Positions 20,759 to 29,210 of a stretch of DNA of 30,155 nucleotides are shown here, piece after piece (within the stretch, counting starts at the first letter, position 1; every line of letters begins with the position of its first letter). The position numbers and the translations under genes are program-made. The stretch lies in the IMG/VR virus record IMGVR_UViG_3300009432_000031, positions 1 through 30,155 of that record; one strand, 5' to 3'. The stretch is from a virus. A model generated the notes under the pieces. The model saw only the letters and a program-made list of their open reading frames with translations. It was not told the DNA's origin and made no database searches.

Positions 20759-22153
20759 TTATAAAGTAAAACCTTCAAACTTCTCTGCGGAAATTCGTTG
20801 GCCTGAGTTAGAGTTATCAAAAACTGGGCCATGATCTACTTCTTTATTTAGTGGTGAATCGTTTTGATCCACATCAAACAACCTCATCTTACTACGGTCA
20901 ATACCTACCACAAATCTCTGGTGGGCATTGGGATCACCGTATCGGTTCTTCAATTGTTTGACTAATATCTGTCCATTAGCAGTTAGTTCATCATTACTAA
21001 TGAGTGCAAACATCAAGTCAGTTGTCGCTGGCAGTCCAAACGATTCAGAGGTATCCTCTAGACCAACATCGTCGTTAGAGTATCCAGAGCGAGTAGTCTG
21101 GGTGGCAGATACAACCGGAACATTGAACTCTACAGCAAGTCCACGCAATTCTTCAGCAATAGACTTAATATATGTATATGAGTTGATAGACCCACCCATG
21201 GCTTTCATACGAGCAGACGAACATATGTTTAGGTAATCGATAAAGATTATGTCCGCTGTGAACTTCTTCTTTAGTTTCAACTCGTTAAGTAAAGCACGGA
21301 AGTGAGACGCGTTTGCCGCACCAGTCGGGTATTCTTTAATGATCAACTTACCATTAGTCTTATCAGCAATACCCTTAACACGATCTGTGAACATATCTTT
21401 GCTGAGATTTCCTAACTGGTCGATAGGGACATTCAGTAAGTTAGCATCGATTCTTTCTGCGATACGTTCTTCGGACATCTCCATCGTAATATACAATACA
21501 TTCTTTCCTTGAGTAAGTGCGGCCGCTGAGGCATGACACATAAACAGAGATTTACCAACACCAGTACCAGCAAGTGCGACGGTAAGCGTCTTATTAGGAA
21601 GACCACCCTTAGTAATACGGTTGAAGTAATCCAAATCCCAAGGAAGACGTTCTTCATCAGTGTGATAGAAATCCCACCGCTCGTCAACACTCTCTAGATA
21701 ATCATGACCAATGTTAGTATCAAAGGATACCGATAGGGCCTTCGACAATACTTCGGGGATTGCATTCTTAGATAATTCTTGGTGTTTACCATCGATGATA
21801 GAGATTGACTCCATCACTGCATTGAATACTGCACGGTCTTGACACCACTTCTCAGTACGTTCAGTCAACCAGTCCATGTCTTCTTCGGCATACTTGAAGA
21901 TATCCGGTAGAATATCCATAGTGTGACGATAGTGCTCATCCGACATTCTATCCTCAGAATCAATCTCAATCTTGAGTGCTTCTTTGGAAGGGAGGTTATT
22001 GTATTTCGCGATATAGGCGGTGAACTCTTTGAAGATACTTTTGTAAGTACCCTCAAAGTATTCAGGTGAGAGGAAGGGGGCGACCTTCCTCATGTAGGGA
22101 TCGTTAGTCAGTAGATTCCGTAGAATCGTCTGCTGTAGGTTGATGTCCGTCAT
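20759..22153 (-). CDS. 41: Replicative DNA helicase, T4 gp41/DnaB type
   Basis: 464 residues, ATG at 22153 with AAAGGAT upstream; it overlaps the preceding gene by 50 nt. The N-terminal DnaB-like helical domain (about 1-150) precedes a RecA-like ATPase with Walker A AGTGVGKS (195-202), YITMEMSEERIAERI, IIFIDYLNIC as Walker B, and SATQTTRSGYSNDDVGLED with the sensor and arginine-finger region. In T4, gp41 forms the 5'-3' hexameric helicase of the replisome, loaded by gp59 and working with a primase. The order uvsX, small gene, 41 matches T4-like replication clusters. A perfect sigma-70 promoter (22251-22279) lies inside the preceding gene. Confidence 0.95.
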   Translation of the reverse strand: MTDINLQQTILRNLLTNDPYMRKVAPFLSPEYFEGTYKSIFKEFTAYIAKYNNLPSKEALKIEIDSEDRMSDEHYRHTMDILPDIFKYAEEDMDWLTERTEKWCQDRAVFNAVMESISIIDGKHQELSKNAIPEVLSKALSVSFDTNIGHDYLESVDERWDFYHTDEERLPWDLDYFNRITKGGLPNKTLTVALAGTGVGKSLFMCHASAAALTQGKNVLYITMEMSEERIAERIDANLLNVPIDQLGNLSKDMFTDRVKGIADKTNGKLIIKEYPTGAANASHFRALLNELKLKKKFTADIIFIDYLNICSSARMKAMGGSINSYTYIKSIAEELRGLAVEFNVPVVSATQTTRSGYSNDDVGLEDTSESFGLPATTDLMFALISNDELTANGQILVKQLKNRYGDPNAHQRFVVGIDRSKMRLFDVDQNDSPLNKEVDHGPVFDNSNSGQRISAEKFEGFTL

Positions 22154-22466
22154 GTGTATCCTTTTTGTATAATGAGCCAGTGTCTATCGCTGCGTCTAGG
22201 ATGTCCCCTAACACTTCACTGGCGAACTCTTGCAATGCAACATGATCACTATTATACACGCTTGTGTCGTCTGTGTCAACCACTTCGAAGCTAAAACTTA
22301 TATTTTGCTCCTCGCCATTAATTCGTACATTTTCAAAACGGATTGTTACGTCTCCAAAAGGAGAGCGAAGAAGATCAACATTCCATGCGTCCTTACCATC
22401 GACTACAGTAGGTATTAATTTGTAGTCGATGTTTTCCGAAGGTTTATCTAGATCTAAGGGTTTCAT
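22104..22466 (-). CDS. Conserved-position hypothetical protein between uvsX and gp41
   Basis: 120 residues, ATG at 22466 with GAGGAAA upstream and a 1-nt overlap with the uvsX stop. It has a beta-rich middle (DVTIRFENVRINGEEQNISF) and a disordered, acidic, Thr/Asp-rich tail. The 3' end overlaps the helicase gene by 50 nt. No domain is recognised. T4-like marine phages often carry an uncharacterised gene at this place, so a replication or recombination accessory role is a context-based guess. An internal promoter lies in its middle. Confidence 0.7.
   Translation of the reverse strand: MKPLDLDKPSENIDYKLIPTVVDGKDAWNVDLLRSPFGDVTIRFENVRINGEEQNISFSFEVVDTDDTSVYNSDHVALQEFASEVLGDILDAAIDTGSLYKKDTHDGHQPTADDSTESTD
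22251..22279 (-). promoter_or_regulatory. Internal sigma-70 promoter ahead of the gp41 helicase gene
   Basis: Minus strand TTGACA (22279-22274), 17 nt, TATAAT (22256-22251), within the 120-residue gene and 98 nt before the helicase start. It could give the helicase its own transcript. Confidence 0.7.
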
Positions 22467-23512
22467 TATACTATTTCCTCTAGAATCAATTCAGGGTTGA
22501 TTTCGCTCTTGTATCCTATCTGGTAAGTCTTCTGTAGGAATGTAGCAAAGTCACTTGTTTCGAAAATAGGTGCCCAGAACTCATTGGTCAAAGTATCCTT
22601 AGTACGGAACTTCTTATCTTCTGCTTCAGTACCGTGACAACGAGAGTACCAACCATTACTTGGTTTGATAACATAACCACCAGCCAATGCAACTTCGAGG
22701 AGACCAGAGTTCTTCTCAACACCACCATCCCAAGATACCGAGATTGGAATCTTAGACTGCTCTTTAACAAACCGAGACTTCTCGACCTTGATAACAAAAT
22801 CATAACCAGTCACTTCGGTACCAGTCTTATTCTGTCGACGACCGATAATCCAGATATTGTCGGCAGAGTAATAGATACCAGTACCACCACTAACTACATC
22901 TTTCGGAAACAAGCCAATCTCTTTATAAGTGTGATTGATTGCAAGCATCGGAATATTCTTCATCGCCAGATACGGAGTTGACATACGGAACAGACCTTTC
23001 AGTGCCTTCGCACGTGACATGTCGGCAACACCTTTCTCGCTCAGTGCATCGTCAAGTTCTTTCTTAGACGCAAGGTTACCAATAGAATCGATAACGATAA
23101 TAACATCGTCTTTGCGGTCTAGGTTCTCTAGTTGACTGATCAAGTCAAACTTCAACTCTTCGACATTTGCTATAGGTGTATGCAACACTCTACTAGTATC
23201 GATACCGAACTGTGCGAAGTATGACTGAGGTGATCCAAACTCGGAATCATAGAACAACATCACTGCGTCGGGTTTGGCTTCAAGGTATGCGCCTGCCATC
23301 AATAATGCAAAAGATGTCTTAAAGTGTTTAGATGGCCCTGCAAGAACTGTAAGGCCTGGCGAGATACCACCATCTACAGAACCAGATAACGCGACGTTCA
23401 CCATCGGAACATCAGTCGGTACCATCTCTTTTTCTGTGAAGAATTTACTCGTCGATAAGATCGCTGTCTCTTTGATCTTCGAGTTCTTCTTTAGTTTGTC
23501 CATTATTGACAT
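22466..23512 (-). CDS. uvsX: UvsX RecA-like recombinase
   Basis: 348 residues from the ATG at 23512, chosen because GGAGGA lies 5-6 nt upstream; a TTG at 23524 would place that ribosome site inside the gene. Walker A is GPSKHFKTS (59-67), as in T4 UvsX (GPSKSFKSN), with FYDSEFG after it, VIVIDSIGNL as Walker B, and AINHTYKE and VSGGTGIYYSADNIW from the DNA-binding loops. UvsX forms filaments on single-stranded DNA and drives strand exchange and recombination-dependent replication in T4. The start overlaps the end of the UDP-glucose dehydrogenase gene by 68 nt, and a promoter lies inside that gene (23573-23602). Confidence 0.96.
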   Translation of the reverse strand: MSIMDKLKKNSKIKETAILSTSKFFTEKEMVPTDVPMVNVALSGSVDGGISPGLTVLAGPSKHFKTSFALLMAGAYLEAKPDAVMLFYDSEFGSPQSYFAQFGIDTSRVLHTPIANVEELKFDLISQLENLDRKDDVIIVIDSIGNLASKKELDDALSEKGVADMSRAKALKGLFRMSTPYLAMKNIPMLAINHTYKEIGLFPKDVVSGGTGIYYSADNIWIIGRRQNKTGTEVTGYDFVIKVEKSRFVKEQSKIPISVSWDGGVEKNSGLLEVALAGGYVIKPSNGWYSRCHGTEAEDKKFRTKDTLTNEFWAPIFETSDFATFLQKTYQIGYKSEINPELILEEIV

Positions 23513-24431
23513 TTTTTCCTCCAAAATTTACGAATGTAATGTTATTAACTTTTTCTCTTTCATCAAGGGTGTATTGTACACGATAAGTACTATTGATGTC
23601 AAGTACTTTCTCTAACAAATCGAAACTAGTTGTAGTTCCATCAGCAAACTCATGTGTTGAAAAGTCTAAGAATGCTCTTGTGTCTTTGGGTAGACATGCA
23701 CCACCGAATCCTCGTTTACCGTCAAAGCCAGGCACACGGGTGTGACCTACACCAACTCTATCGTCTTTACCTACTGCACGAACAATAGTATTGTAGTTGC
23801 AACCATACATGTTGACCAGATCATACAACTGATTAAAGAATGTGATCTTAGTAGACAGGTATGAGTTAATAGTATATTTAACAAAGGATGCTTCGTATGC
23901 GGTCATACGGTGATAGTCGTTAGTCTCGCATGCACCAAAGATCTCATACACATCAATAAGTTCTCGTGCGGCTACCGGCATACCACCTATAACATGAAAC
24001 TTAGCACCGACAAAGTCTGCCTTAGCATTCTTCTCTGTCAAGAACTCAGGGTTATAAACGAAACGATCGATCTGTTCTCTACTCATACCAGAGTAAAGAC
24101 GGTCAATAGATTCGGGGGTGATTGTAGATTTAACTACGACAAGAGCATCAGTATAGTTAAGACATTTAAGCACCGAAGCTTCTACGATAGAAGAATCTAC
24201 CGAACCGTCATCTGCGGATGGTGTGGGCGCACATATAAAGAAACACTTAGGATGAATATCTGCTGGTGCGTCTGTCAGAGTATCAAGGGTAGTTTCATAT
24301 TTGGGGTCATAGTAGTTGAAGTCGACAAGCGGATGCATAAACGCATACTCGACTGCCTGACCAACAAATCCATGGCCAACAATTCCTATTCGAAATCGTG
24401 TGGTAACATCGTCTGCTGTTGCTCTAGTCAT
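23445..24431 (-). CDS. UDP-glucose/GDP-mannose dehydrogenase family enzyme, short form
   Basis: 328 residues, ATG at 24431, 1-nt overlap with the epimerase stop. An N-terminal Rossmann domain has IGIVGHGFVGQA (15-26), followed by CAPTPS, KSTITPES, YNPEFLTEKNA, FVKYTINSYLSTKITFFNQ with the conserved Lys185 and Asn189, and GFGGACLPKD with the catalytic Cys246. The pattern fits oxidation of a UDP-hexose to a uronic acid (UDP-glucose to UDP-glucuronate) with NAD. Typical bacterial enzymes have 390-450 residues; here the C-terminal nucleotide-binding domain is mostly missing, replaced by a short acidic tail (KEELEDQRDSDLIDE). It may be a minimal form or may depend on a partner. The adjacent epimerase could use its product. 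Confidence 0.88.
   Translation of the reverse strand: MTRATADDVTTRFRIGIVGHGFVGQAVEYAFMHPLVDFNYYDPKYETTLDTLTDAPADIHPKCFFICAPTPSADDGSVDSSIVEASVLKCLNYTDALVVVKSTITPESIDRLYSGMSREQIDRFVYNPEFLTEKNAKADFVGAKFHVIGGMPVAARELIDVYEIFGACETNDYHRMTAYEASFVKYTINSYLSTKITFFNQLYDLVNMYGCNYNTIVRAVGKDDRVGVGHTRVPGFDGKRGFGGACLPKDTRAFLDFSTHEFADGTTTSFDLLEKVLDINSTYRVQYTLDEREKVNNITFVNFGGKNVNNGQTKEELEDQRDSDLIDE
23573..23602 (-). promoter_or_regulatory. Sigma-70 promoter ahead of uvsX
   Basis: Minus strand TTGACA (23602-23597), 18 nt, TACAAT (23578-23573), in the 3' part of the dehydrogenase gene and 60 nt before the uvsX start. Confidence 0.65.
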
Positions 24432-25369
24432 TATTTGATTCCATTATAAGTTTTAAACCATTCGTAAAATCTTTCAACACCCTCTGCGATACTTACCTTC
24501 GGGTCATAACCAAGCGCTTGTAACTTAGCAGTATTAGACCAAGTCTCTAAAGTATCCGCAGGATGTTGGGGAGCAAGATTCTTAATTGCTTTCTTCCCAG
24601 TTTGTTTCTCGATCTCACCAATGAAGTCTAGCAACTCGACTTGTTCACCACGTCCGATATTAAATATCTCTCCCGACAGATCGTCATTGTCTAGGACAAC
24701 TTCAATACCATCTAGGATATCATCTACGTAAGTGAAGTCTCTCTTCATCTTACCGTAATTATACACGGTTATTTCCTTTCCGTCAAGTATATTTTTAGTA
24801 AAGTCGAACAACGCCATGTCCGGACGACCCCAAGGGCCATATACTGTGAAGAAACGAAGACCAGTTGTGTTTAGACCAGACGATTGCATCTGACACTCAT
24901 TCGCCCACTTGGTATAACCATATGCGTTTAATTGTTTACCAGTCTCTTCACCTTCTGTCCACGGAGTCGGGGATCCAGCATATACACAAGACGTTGACGC
25001 ATATACAATGCGAGTCTCTGGTAGATGTTGTTTACAGATATCAATAAGGTTCTGTGTAGCATCTATGTTATTTGCGTGGTACGACTTCTCCTTTCCCATA
25101 GAATCGCGAACTCCTGCCATTGCGGCAAGATGAATAATAGTGTCTGGACGGAAGTCTCTCAATAACGCTTCGAGCTTTATCTCATCCTTTAGATCACATC
25201 CCCAGATATCTAGATCGAAGTGTTTCATACGATCTACTTTTAATTCAGGAGTGTATAGATGGTTATTGAAATTATCAATACCTTTCACTGTCAATCCACG
25301 TTTCTGTAATCGATCCGATAATTGTGAACCGATAAATCCTGCCGCACCTGTTACTAATACTTTATTCAT
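24431..25369 (-). CDS. NAD-dependent sugar epimerase (UDP-glucuronate 4-epimerase-like)
   Basis: 312 residues, ATG at 25369 with GGAATAG upstream. It is an extended short-chain dehydrogenase: TGAAGFIG (7-14) binds NAD, HLAAMAGVRDS (80-90) is the family block, Ser/Thr125-127 and Y150-GYT-K154 form the catalytic set. TGLRFFTVYGPWGRPDMALF followed by KRDFTYVDDI is typical of UDP-glucuronate 4-epimerases and related GalE-group enzymes. Together with the adjacent UDP-glucose dehydrogenase it would make UDP-galacturonate from UDP-glucose through UDP-glucuronate. That pathway is inferred from adjacency and family. The product could feed glycosylation of phage DNA, virion or host surface by the GT-A enzyme at 11.0-11.9 kb. 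Confidence 0.88.
   Translation of the reverse strand: MNKVLVTGAAGFIGSQLSDRLQKRGLTVKGIDNFNNHLYTPELKVDRMKHFDLDIWGCDLKDEIKLEALLRDFRPDTIIHLAAMAGVRDSMGKEKSYHANNIDATQNLIDICKQHLPETRIVYASTSCVYAGSPTPWTEGEETGKQLNAYGYTKWANECQMQSSGLNTTGLRFFTVYGPWGRPDMALFDFTKNILDGKEITVYNYGKMKRDFTYVDDILDGIEVVLDNDDLSGEIFNIGRGEQVELLDFIGEIEKQTGKKAIKNLAPQHPADTLETWSNTAKLQALGYDPKVSIAEGVERFYEWFKTYNGIK
24758..24786 (-). promoter_or_regulatory. Possible internal sigma-70 promoter in the epimerase gene
   Basis: Minus strand TTGACG (24786-24781), 17 nt, TATAAT (24763-24758), inside coding sequence about 330 nt before the dehydrogenase start. The one -35 mismatch and its position in the gene lower confidence, but the spacing equals that of the other promoters. 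Confidence 0.4.
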
Positions 25370-25370
25370 A

Positions 25371-26312
25371 TTAACTATTCCTGTAAATATATTCTAATGC
25401 CCTATCAGCCTCTACGGTCAATGGGCGGTTTTCATACCAGTTACCTGTCTCACGATCAAAATCACGACACATATCTGAGATCTGACTTGCGGTGATAGGG
25501 TAACCTTTCGCATATGCATTCCCAGCAACTGCAAGCATAATCTTATACATCTTAGCGTACCAACCACCATCATTGATAGTTTGGTACTCTACACCCAATC
25601 GTTTGGGCCAGAACGGACAGTCACGGTATGTCGACCAATTGTAGTCGGTATTATTTAGACTATCCTTACGATGTTGTATAACTGCCTGTTGCATCTCTAC
25701 AGGTAGTCTGTCTAAGAAAGAATTACCAGTCTTTTCATGGTAAGGATGTTTTGCGATCAACTCAGATGTGTTTAGAGCAGACCCTTGATTAGTAATGAAG
25801 AACGAGGTCGCATTAGGGTACTGTGCAGGAACATAATACATACGTGCAAGATCTTTGGTCTGTGGATCTCCCATCTCACCCAGTTCAGTATTCAGTGCAT
25901 ACCAGAATGCCTTGATCCGAGCATTATCGATATGCTCATCTAGTCGAAATACTATTCTAAACTTGAGATGGTCGTCTCTGCTTGATGCAGTATTGTACAC
26001 AACGTAGTCGTACTGGCCAAAGAGTTTGTGCAACTCTTGGTTAAGGACTCGTACATCGCTAGAGAAATTATGATCATCAACATCAACGCAACACCACCCA
26101 CCCCAATAGAGAGTAGATTTATTACTACGCGTAGTATCCACTTCGAAAACAGCAGGACTAACAAGAGGACTAGAATTATTTCCACCTTTCTCTCCTTTCT
26201 CTTTATACATGTTCTTCAGGACATTTACGAACTTATCCCAATCGTCAAGAACCATATGGCGATGGGTCTTGTTATCGAACTGGTTTTTAAATATAGTTAA
26301 TTCGTAATTCAT
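25371..26312 (-). CDS. Archaeo-eukaryotic-primase-like protein
   Basis: 313 residues from the ATG at 26312; in-frame sequence upstream overlaps the promoter and the preceding gene and is rejected. The core looks like a primase-polymerase (AEP/RepB-type) fold: WCCVDVDDHNF (73-83) with the metal-binding D-x-D, YVVYNTASSRDDHLKFRIVF (103-122) with the Ser-Ser/His/Arg strand pair, and GDPQTKDLARMYYVPAQ (148-164), the third-acid plus Arg-x-(F/Y)-(F/Y)-x-P motif of the group. The C-terminal part (from about 220) is helical and resembles primase-C-terminal-type domains. T4 itself primes with gp61, a DnaG/Toprim enzyme, so this would be a different priming solution or an accessory one. Activity is inferred from motifs read by eye. 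Its own sigma-70 promoter lies at 26319-26347. Confidence 0.65.
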   Translation of the reverse strand: MNYELTIFKNQFDNKTHRHMVLDDWDKFVNVLKNMYKEKGEKGGNNSSPLVSPAVFEVDTTRSNKSTLYWGGWCCVDVDDHNFSSDVRVLNQELHKLFGQYDYVVYNTASSRDDHLKFRIVFRLDEHIDNARIKAFWYALNTELGEMGDPQTKDLARMYYVPAQYPNATSFFITNQGSALNTSELIAKHPYHEKTGNSFLDRLPVEMQQAVIQHRKDSLNNTDYNWSTYRDCPFWPKRLGVEYQTINDGGWYAKMYKIMLAVAGNAYAKGYPITASQISDMCRDFDRETGNWYENRPLTVEADRALEYIYRNS

Positions 26313-26318
26313 GTGGCC

Positions 26319-26347
26319 ATTATACCATAAAGTTTGGTGTCTGTCAA
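26319..26347 (-). promoter_or_regulatory. Sigma-70 promoter for the primase-like gene
   Basis: Minus strand TTGACA (26347-26342), 17 nt, TATAAT (26324-26319). The -10 is only 7 nt before the ATG at 26312, so the transcript would be nearly leaderless. Confidence 0.88.
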
Positions 26348-26664
26348 CCGAAGAAATCCTCCAAGTATCGTTTGAAAAGTTCGGGGTCATCAACAAACCT
26401 CTCGTCCACGCCACGGTAATTCCTTCGGACACTTTTTTTCATGTATTTTTTTAAATGTTTTTTCATAGTGCCCTCAGAAAACTTCAATCTCTTCTTATGA
26501 GACCAATCATTATCTTGTGACCATTTATCATTGTCTAAATGTTGTTGGGAAATATCAAAGTCAAAAGAGTCTAGTGGTCTATCACTTTTTCTTCCACCGC
26601 CTCTGATAAACATCCTCTTCCCAGAATGCGTATCTGTATGGTTAGTCTTATTATTAGGTATCAT
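26344..26664 (-). CDS. Small basic protein with DNA-polymerase-like C-terminal clamp motif
   Basis: 106 residues, ATG at 26664 overlapping the polymerase stop (ATGA), with GGAGGA inside the polymerase gene as ribosome site. The protein is very basic and hydrophilic, with a Lys/Arg block ([18 protein letters not shown]). It ends RYLEDFFG; the polymerase ends TLEDFFG. In T4, gp43, gp55 and gp33 all bind the gp45 sliding clamp through short hydrophobic C-terminal tails of this kind. I infer a clamp-binding protein, perhaps in the role of gp33 (late coactivator), which has similar length, though no other similarity to gp33 is visible. Confidence 0.7.
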   Translation of the reverse strand: MIPNNKTNHTDTHSGKRMFIRGGGRKSDRPLDSFDFDISQQHLDNDKWSQDNDWSHKKRLKFSEGTMKKHLKKYMKKSVRRNYRGVDERFVDDPELFKRYLEDFFG

Positions 26665-29138
26665 CCAAAGAAATCCTCCAATGTGGCACGAGGTTCAGAA
26701 ACCCAACCGACTGCGTCAAGAATTGGTTCGAGAGGGTCAATGAAAGTCTTACTGAACATTAAGTCGTAATCGATATACTTACCCAGTCCCAGTTCTTCGG
26801 GGAGATGTTGAGGATATGCCACAACGTTTTCACCCAGACGATTCGGTACTTTTAGATAGACGAACTTTACCTTCTCGCCTGGCTTGACCAGTTCATATCT
26901 ATTACCAAGATTATTCTCCTTGATTAGATTGTTATAGCATAACGCACCACGAACGTGTATGGGAGTACCCTTCTTGAAAATAGTCTCTCGGTCTTTCCAC
27001 TTATCGAGATTAGAGATACCACGGGGCCACGAAACATCTTCGGGTGGTAATGTATTAAACAGAGTCTTGAACTCACGGATAAATCTCTGGGTGGTTTCCT
27101 CGGTGCCTTCTACAATGACGCGGAAGATTTCTTTCATCTTGTCACGGACAACCGAAGGAGTCGATGACTTGATTGCCTCGATACCCATCATCTTGAGTTT
27201 AGGTTCTGCGTACTGTACACCCTCAGAGTTATGTACATTAAGGATATATCGTTTCTTCGCCATCCAGATACCACGGTCTGCGATTACCTCACGTTCCATC
27301 ACCATACGATTCTCGTACGCACCAGTAACTTCTGCCATCTCATTATAAGAATTTTCCAGAACTTTCTCGAAGTGCTCGGAACATATCTTGTCAAGAAACT
27401 TTACAGGGTCTTTAGGAGAAAACTTATCCACAAGGGCAGACATACGAATGTAGAGAGAATCCGTGTCAATTGCTACAACATAATCTTCATCTGTTTTAAG
27501 AAGTTTCTGCATCTCATTATTGGCTGCTCTCTCTGCCCATTTGATTGCAAGTTGCCCTGCAAGAGTAATTGACTCTGCAACACGTTGATCAAAGTAACGG
27601 AAGTATCGATTACCGAGCGCACCATAGAGGGAGTTCATAAGAATCTTGATAGCCATCTGTTGGTTGTCCAGTGACGATATCCTATAGGCCAAAGCATTAG
27701 TCGGATTCTTCTGATATTCCTGCTGGAGTTTCAACATCTCCTTCTTGATAATACTACGTTCCGTATAGTATTGTTTAATCACCGTAGGAATAACCCCCTC
27801 TCTATCATGTGAGAAAGCGACCCCAGTTGGCGCAATAGAGACGTTAGATTCAGAGACCTTGTATGATCCATCAAGGAACTTATCGACGCTTACACCATTA
27901 TGGAAACCGTCCATCACAGTCTCAGGTGACATGTTATATTGAACAATGATGTTGGGATATAGAGACGCCAAATCAAAAGAGGTAACCCAGTCGTGTGACC
28001 CAACTTGAGGTTCTTTAACATAACCGCCCGGATATGAAGTCTTAGGCTTCTCAGATTTGGAAGGGACAACTACCTTCATCTTGTTCAGCATACGGTAAAT
28101 GATGCTGTCCCAGATGTTAGTAGTACCAAGTGTGTCACCATAGTTAACACCACCACGATATGCCATGGTGAGTACCAGAGTAATCAAGTCGAGTTTCTCA
28201 TCGATCTTGTGAACCAACTCCACGTCTTTGATGTTATAGTCAATAAACTTTTGGAAGTCGTTTTCATAAAGGGCGTGGAGGTTTCCGTGCTCCTCATAGG
28301 ACAACTTGCGTTCACCCAAGACAACGTGGGCGATATGGTCTAGACGATAGGATTCTTGTTGACCTAGAGTGTTGAGTGTAAACTTCTTAAAGATCTCAAT
28401 GTAATCTAGGTGCTCGACACCTTCAATCACGTATTCCTGATTGGCGCGACCTTGAATAGTCACATTACGTTCACGTACCGCGCCCCAAGGAGATAGTCGT
28501 TTCAATAACGTGTCATCACCGAACAGGTTAACGCAACGGTTAACGATGTATGGGATATCGAAAAACCGACTGTTCCAACCTGTCAGAATGTCAGGAGCGT
28601 AGTGAGACCAGTGCTCAATAAACTTGCGGAGAAGATCCATCTCGTGGTCGCATTTGATATAGAGGACTTCTTCACGAGTAGTGACATAGTCTCCACATGC
28701 CCACACCCAGTAGGTGCCATCATTCTTGCGCATTGCAATAGAGGTCACTGGATATGCAGCCTTGCCTGGCTCAGGGAAACCTTCCTTACTATAAACCTCG
28801 ATATCTATATTGGCAGTCCGGATTAGATCGCGGTCGAAGTTTATCTTATTGGGAAATTGTTCACCGATATACTGGGCAACGTAATTGTTGTTACCATATA
28901 CCTTGAAGTTATGCACATCAGCATACTTCTTGAGGAAGTCAGTCGCATCAGACATAGAGTCCAAGACGCACTCGGTAACGGGGAGTCCGTCCAAAGTCTT
29001 CCACTCAGATTCGTTCTGACTGGTGACATATAGTTTAGGTTGGAAAGGAATGCGTTTCTTGACCTGTAGGCCGTTCTCGTAACCGCGATATAGAATGTGC
29101 TTACCCATACGGATAGCAGAAGAGTAAAATTTTGTCAT
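26661..29138 (-). CDS. 43: Family B DNA polymerase, T4 gp43 type
   Basis: 825 residues, ATG at 29138. The 3'-5' exonuclease domain has NIDIEVYS (Asp112/Glu114), [15 protein letters not shown] and [10 protein letters not shown]. The polymerase domain has [14 protein letters not shown] (motif A), [17 protein letters not shown] (motif B) and [12 protein letters not shown] (motif C with D-T-D). The C-terminus TLEDFFG is a sliding-clamp-binding tail like that of T4 gp43. Length is slightly below T4 gp43 (898). Two nearly identical sigma-70 promoters precede it (29144-29210). No Shine-Dalgarno is visible before the ATG, unusual in this window, so its translation may be under special control, as T4 gp43 is autoregulated. 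Confidence 0.97.
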   Translation of the reverse strand: MTKFYSSAIRMGKHILYRGYENGLQVKKRIPFQPKLYVTSQNESEWKTLDGLPVTECVLDSMSDATDFLKKYADVHNFKVYGNNNYVAQYIGEQFPNKINFDRDLIRTANIDIEVYSKEGFPEPGKAAYPVTSIAMRKNDGTYWVWACGDYVTTREEVLYIKCDHEMDLLRKFIEHWSHYAPDILTGWNSRFFDIPYIVNRCVNLFGDDTLLKRLSPWGAVRERNVTIQGRANQEYVIEGVEHLDYIEIFKKFTLNTLGQQESYRLDHIAHVVLGERKLSYEEHGNLHALYENDFQKFIDYNIKDVELVHKIDEKLDLITLVLTMAYRGGVNYGDTLGTTNIWDSIIYRMLNKMKVVVPSKSEKPKTSYPGGYVKEPQVGSHDWVTSFDLASLYPNIIVQYNMSPETVMDGFHNGVSVDKFLDGSYKVSESNVSIAPTGVAFSHDREGVIPTVIKQYYTERSIIKKEMLKLQQEYQKNPTNALAYRISSLDNQQMAIKILMNSLYGALGNRYFRYFDQRVAESITLAGQLAIKWAERAANNEMQKLLKTDEDYVVAIDTDSLYIRMSALVDKFSPKDPVKFLDKICSEHFEKVLENSYNEMAEVTGAYENRMVMEREVIADRGIWMAKKRYILNVHNSEGVQYAEPKLKMMGIEAIKSSTPSVVRDKMKEIFRVIVEGTEETTQRFIREFKTLFNTLPPEDVSWPRGISNLDKWKDRETIFKKGTPIHVRGALCYNNLIKENNLGNRYELVKPGEKVKFVYLKVPNRLGENVVAYPQHLPEELGLGKYIDYDLMFSKTFIDPLEPILDAVGWVSEPRATLEDFFG

Positions 29139-29143
29139 GGTGA

Positions 29144-29208
29144 TATTATACCTAGATTGGGAGAGTATGTCTCATGTGGCTATTATACCTAGATTGGGAG
29201 AGTATGTC
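29144..29208. repeat. Tandem 28-bp direct repeat carrying the gp43 promoters
   Basis: A 28-bp sequence occurs at 29144-29171 and again, unchanged, at 29181-29208, a 37-bp period. Each copy contains a TATAAT -10 element and most of a -35 on the minus strand. The exact identity including the spacer suggests recent duplication or selection as a double operator. Confidence 0.9.
29145..29173 (-). promoter_or_regulatory. Proximal sigma-70 promoter of gp43
   Basis: Minus strand GAGACA (29173-29168), 17 nt, TATAAT (29150-29145). Transcription would begin at about the ATG (29138), giving a leaderless mRNA. The -35 is weaker than in the distal copy. Confidence 0.65.
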
Positions 29209-29210
29209 AA
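29182..29210 (-). promoter_or_regulatory. Distal sigma-70 promoter of gp43, perfect consensus
   Basis: Minus strand TTGACA (29210-29205), 17 nt, TATAAT (29187-29182). The -35 overlaps the stop of the AsnB-like gene. It would give a leader of about 37 nt. Confidence 0.88.

Noticed and set aside
23513-23524. TTG start for UvsX giving four more residues
   Set aside because: The extension consists of the Shine-Dalgarno sequence GGAGGA used by the ATG at 23512.
23910-24449. Long plus-strand frame of 179 codons
   Set aside because: It lies wholly opposite the dehydrogenase gene, whose motifs are unmistakable, and has no recognisable features.
29144-29208. Direct repeat read as a CRISPR or phage integration site
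   Set aside because: Only two copies with a 9-nt gap, and each is fully explained as a promoter.
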